DNA of 64,000 nucleotides from Patagioenas fasciata (taxonomy: Eukaryota > Chordata > Aves > Columbiformes > Columbidae), in the NCBI RefSeq assembly GCF_037038585.1, contig NC_092560.1, positions 58,335,049-58,399,048 on the forward strand, read 5' to 3'. Shown here one piece after another: positions 59,271-64,000 of this stretch; the stretch's first letter is position 1; the number at the start of each line of letters is the position of its first letter. A program made the position numbers and the translations under genes. Under the pieces are notes generated by a model. The model had not been told where the DNA came from. It did not search any database and worked only from the letters and a program-made list of their open reading frames with translations.

Positions 59271-62200
59271 TATGATACACAGTCTGCATCCTGGGAAGTC
59301 CCAGAGGCTCCTGTGTGTGTACAACCAGATTGATGCTGCAACAGCCGTGCTCTGCAGAGAAATGGTGGTAAGGGAGGTGGGAGAGATGGTAGCCTCTGGA
59401 AAGCGTATCTTTGCCTTTCAGGATGTTTTACTCCAGAGAACAACTGCACTAATCATCTGTCACAGTTGTAATGGGAATAAAGGCACCTGAGGAAAAATAA
59501 TGGGAAAATAATTAGTGTTTGGTAATAGCTGGTACCAGCTGCACCAGCAAAACAGTGTCCCTCTCACCTTTGCTAGGAAGCAGAAATTAATTTCCATGTG
59601 CAGTTCATGAAATTTAGAGGCTGTCTTCAGTAAAGAAAATGCTATTTTAGCAGAGCTCTCAGAGACTTCCTAATAGGAAGTAAAATATTAATGATATGCA
59701 AAGCACTGATATGTTTGGTTTAGCTCATTGTACCGTGATGGGGTACAACATTGGAGTACAGTGTCAGCTTTTCCCTCTGAGTTGGTATTCTGTGAGGTTG
59801 GAGTCATGATCAGCATATTTAATTTCTTCTGCAGTTGAGAACACACATTAAACTTCTCTTGGAAAGAAACAGGACTCAACTTGCCAGATCCTCTCTACCT
59901 CTCGCTCCTGTAATTTCAGATGGTGGAACCAGTACGATGAAACTGTTGCTCTGTGGTTTGTATTTCCAAACGCCAACTAATCTGAGCGGGGCAGGAAGGG
60001 TCTCTTTCTGTTTCAGGGTTTACCTCCTTGTGGCTTTTCCCATGTACCTGCTTTTTGTAATCCTGAAGTAAACAATCAGATGAAAAATGCAGCTTTATAT
60101 AAAATATTTTTGGTCTCTCCTTAATATGTTTGTATTGCAGCTTGGCTAAATCTCATTGAATTATTTCCAATAGCCCAAAGACTGTTTAAAAACTGCTGTC
60201 CATGTGTTTCTTTTCATCGTTGTTTGAATGGTCTTTTTTCAGTTCCGTGGACCTTGTTCACTTCTGACATTTCATTAAACTGTTAGAGGAAGTTGAGATT
60301 AGTCAGGTCATTTCAAATCAACACAGCAAAGTCATTCAGCTGCAATATGAGGGGAGGAGAAATGCCTACACATTGAGTTCCAGGCTAGATACTAAATGCC
60401 ACACCAAAAAGAGACATTGTCCCCACTGCCCAGCTGGCTTCATCTTTTAGAGCAAAAGGAGATTGTATTATGAAATTACCACAGGGCATTCAAATTACAG
60501 GCGGGTTATGGGAGGAGAGGGGAGGCTCTTTTGCTTTGAAGCTGGGTTTTTTGCTATGTATCTCTTCAGTGAATATCCAGTTTTTTTGCATACAGATGTG
60601 GAATAAGAGCCCAGGTCATGATACCAAGTTATTATAAGCAAACTTGGGGACATGCCTTAACCTTCCAGCATAAGAGATCAAGAGGTCTGGGCTGGTACAG
60701 GGTGGCAGAGGCAGTGAAGGTGGTTCCTGCTGATCCTTTGTGCTGGCTTTGTGGGTTTGGGATGTGGGAGAGCTCATGTTCACTGCACCTATTCTGTAGA
60801 AGCACACCACTCTTTACTAAGGGAAGGCTGAACCTCACCTATCCTGTCTGCAGTCCTTGGGCTTGAGAGAGAGGATTTGCATAACTAAAGTCCTTTGTTA
60901 TGGAAATACAGCTGCTATTTAGGGTGCAGCCAGATTGAAAACAGTGAGCAAAAGATCCTGTCCTGCCTCTGTGCAAGTTACCATGAGCAGTCCACTCTCC
61001 CCCAGGAAGCTGCTGGTTTCTTCCCAAGACTAGATTTGTACAGCTCTGGAAATCATTTCATATTTCACCAACTCCCTAACTATTTTTACAAAGGTGGTTC
61101 AGGTTGAAGTGTTATCTTGTCTCTCGATACGTCATACACCAAAGGAGTGAGAAGTTAGGGGTAACCTCTGATAGCTGAACTCCAGTTAGTTGTGATTTCA
61201 TCTCTGAATAATTAGTTGGCATATTGAAGGTGTAACAAAATTTGCTAGTGTTAATGCTTAGGGGGGGAGATTGGATTTTTTTTTTAAGCTAACTGAAATC
61301 TGGTCTAAACCAATATTGTGCTGTAAAAACAGTGAGCTGCGATTGCATGTACTGTTCCTGCTCCTACTCCAACAGAAGAAAACAAGTTTAAAGAAAAACA
61401 GAAAGGCGACAGTCTTCGCACTCTGAGTGCACTTGTTCACACTGCTGCCAGCACCTATTTTCTGCAGGCACCCAGCTTCCCCATCATAGCAGTTGCTAGA
61501 TGGGCTAGAGCTCCTCCAGAAATAAACTCATACCTAAAGATGCACCATTTTTCATTCCTTCCCTGTCTGTTTCGTAGATAAATCAGATGCCCCAATGAGC
61601 CCCTTTCAGACAGGTTTGTTCACCTGATTTGCACCTTGGTAATAAGTTGCCATTTAGTGGCATCAAAGGAGTATGTAGTGACCACAGGCTCCCACACCTT
61701 CCCTCGGAGCTTACAACACTGTCCCAGTTCTTTCCACAGTGAAATCTGCCCTCAATCCCCATCTGCACTGGAATGTCTATACTTACCTCGGAGGCCAAAC
61801 TGCAAGTAAACTTCAACCATTGGGTAAACTTGTTAAAAACCTGGCTTCTATGGTTTTATTGTGAGGGCACCACAGAGTTTTCTTTAGCACATGACTGAGT
61901 CTTTTACCTTCATCCCATGTGTTTATACAGGGAAAATCTGGCCATTGGACAGGAGAATGTTTTAACATTGTGTATTCTTCCCAGTGCACCCTGACTAAAG
62001 TGGGTCTCTTAAAAATTAATCTGATAAAATGATCTCCTGTGTTTGATCAGGGATAGCAGCAGAGCAACCACACTTTATCCAGTATGTGAAGTGTCTGGAA
62101 AAAAAATTGCTGAAAAGTATGATCCATAAGAAAGACAATTACAAAAAGAGAAGCTTTAAAAGTCATCAAAATGCACATAAAATTTTCTGGCAAGGGCAGC

Positions 62201-63758
62201 CTAGACCTCTGGCTTGTTTGGGCCAGCTGCCATCAGTAGGAATCTTTCCCTTTGCTTTCAATGGGCACTGATTCAGGCCTTGGAGAAATTGCTCTTGAAA
62301 AGATTTTGGCAGTTAGCGGAAGATTCCACCAGAAGCAGCAGGACTTTGCTTTCCAAGCAAGGAGCTGGGTATTCTTCAGCATCTGTTACTCAGGTGCCAC
62401 CAGACCTGCATCACAGTTTACATGCGATATTGTTGAGTGTGATTATAACAGGCTTACCTTTAAAAACTCACTGAAAAGGTGAGTACCAAAGTAAAATACG
62501 GAATTTCAGTGGGAAGCACAATCTGAATTTTTACTGTTTCGGGGCAGGTTTTTTTGTGGAGTAAAAACTCCTACAGGAAAAAACAGAATACTTTTGAAAT
62601 ATCCTCAGCTGGCTATTTCATCCCAGGGTGAATCTTGCTTTCCTTTCACTCCTTGGGCAAAAATTCACAACCAGTCTGGGATTTGTGTGTAGTTGCAGTG
62701 TTGCTCCCCTGTGTACTTGTTCTTTGCTTCTTAGTTATTTGTCAGCAGTGTTTCTCCATGGAATATTTTATAGCACTTGAACCACATGGAAAGTATGCAC
62801 CAAGCTGAACCCACTAAATTTGGTGAATTATCCATTGTGTGTGTAGATACTCTCATGTATTTCTAGGGAAGAAAAAAAACACTAAGGGCCCTCTGTCCTC
62901 TTCAAAAGCACTTGTAAGGAATGGTCTTAGGGCTTTAAAAGATCCTCCGTTTTCTAAGTGCTGTGTGAATTTCCATGCAGCTCTCTACCTTCATTACTGA
63001 CTAGAGCCACAAACCTCAAGCCAACAGACAGCTGGAGGGGAGCTGTGAACTTTTTTGACCACATTTATTTTAAAATGTTAAGCCAAATTACATATAAAGT
63101 CACGGAAGACTCAGAACTCAGTTTTCTGCTGTGTGCTTCTCCATGAACCCCACCACTTGTCCATTGTATCACGCTGCTTTTTAGAGAAACTAATCTAGTT
63201 TTGCTTAACCTAACTACTGACTGTCCCTGTTCTGGCAGTCCCAATGACCGTTTTTCTTCAGCAGATTAATAAATAGTTGTATAGTGCATCAGGTGTCTCT
63301 GTGTCAAGTTCTCTGGTGAGCAGGCTGCAGAGGAGACACTGTGCAACTCAGGTAGAATATTTTGGGGATCTAGAGGCCTAAGCACTCACATTCTGGTGCT
63401 GACCTGTTTAGAGAGGGCACCACTGGGTATGCCTGACACACAAATAATGTGCATCTGTCTGCTGTGCTTGAACCCCTGATGTACACACTGCACCTTTTTG
63501 TCATGAAGTTTGCCCATGCTGGGCTGCGATCAGTTGCATCACACAGCCACCTCGACATCCAGCCCACCAAGGGGAAGAGTGTGTGACAACAGTCGACCTG
63601 ACAGCCTGGCTCCCAGGAACAATAACATGTCGCGGTTCTAGCTCTGAGGGTTTCGATATTGTGTGATGTATTAGCCATGATGGCGTGAGCAAGTTCAAGA
63701 GGTGTGTTTTGCGCTGGCAGTACAGGGAGGGAGCAGCTGGACGGGCTGGTGTAACGGG

Positions 63759-63772
63759 CACACACACACACA
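63759..63772 (+). repeat. (CA)7 dinucleotide repeat
   Basis: CACACACACACACA run near the right edge. Confidence 0.85.
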
Positions 63773-64000
63773 GCTGCTCCGCTGGGCCAAGTTTCCAGCT
63801 TTGCTGTTCTTACTGCAGGAACTTTAGAAGGGGATAAAATGATGCCTTACTGAGCACACCAAAACTGCAGAAGAAATAATAGGGAATTAATAGAAAAATG
63901 GCAGGCTATGGCAAAAGCTACCTCAGGACAGGTGGAGTTCCAGCCAGAAACCTAGAGGTGCAGAGACAGAAGAAAGCATTGTGTCATTATTTCTATCTTT

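Larger units (their letters stand above)
55216..64000. other. spacer downstream of SLC38A9
   Basis: About 8.8 kb with the TTTTG repeat, a 25-bp tandem duplication, one CR1 and a CA repeat. No exon, CpG island or RNA gene can be supported. By mammalian order the next gene would be PLPP1 in the same orientation, which I do not see here. Confidence 0.55.

Noticed and set aside
63370..63771. A 133-codon minus-strand ORF near the right edge
   Set aside because: No recognisable family; it overlaps another frame of the same strand and has no supporting context. It could be an exon of an unseen gene, but I cannot support it.
1..64000. CRISPR arrays, tRNA or rRNA genes, endogenous retroviral LTRs
   Set aside because: No regularly spaced repeats, no cloverleaf with A/B boxes, and no paired LTR or gag-pol-like frames were seen on reading both strands.

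Overview
This looks like autosomal-style or sex-chromosome euchromatin from a bird. The evidence is AT-rich, intron-rich vertebrate DNA with GT-AG introns, two CpG-island promoters, and several CR1 LINE fragments whose 3' ends carry the ATTCTATG-type 8-bp motif typical of avian CR1. I cannot name the species. In chicken the same gene neighbourhood is on the Z chromosome, which is family and synteny knowledge and not visible here.

Layout. (1) 1-7870, minus strand: the 5' part of DDX4 (VASA, germline DEAD-box RNA helicase). I see a non-coding exon 1 near 7803-7870, a first coding exon at 7558-7643 with a vasa-like N-terminus, and two Gly/Arg/Phe-rich N-terminal exons at 4772-4835 and 1733-1801 with compatible phases. 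The helicase core lies beyond the left edge. (2) 7850-8060: CpG-island promoter of DDX4. (3) 8061-10839: intergenic spacer. (4) 10840-11500: second CpG island, the probable promoter and exon 1 of SLC38A9. (5) 17568-54581, plus strand: the complete coding region of SLC38A9, the lysosomal arginine-sensing transporter that signals to Rag-Ragulator-mTORC1. It has 14 coding exons giving 559 codons plus stop, with every junction in phase and no disabling lesion. (6) 54582-64000: 3' UTR with a poly(A) signal at 55185, then spacer with no gene I can support; in mammals PLPP1 follows next.

The two genes are divergent (head to head) with CpG islands about 2.8 kb apart. They are functionally unrelated, germline RNA metabolism versus lysosomal nutrient sensing.

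Repeats: eight CR1 pieces, including a minus-strand copy inserted into an older plus-strand copy inside a DDX4 intron; a tiny TA-flanked inverted-repeat element resembling a Tc1/mariner remnant in the first SLC38A9 intron; two sizeable palindromes; and simple repeats.

I found no CRISPR array, operon, tRNA, rRNA or convincing new biological system. The best leads are an in-frame candidate alternative terminal exon in SLC38A9 (30635-30729), the nested CR1 abutting a DDX4 splice acceptor, and the palindromes.
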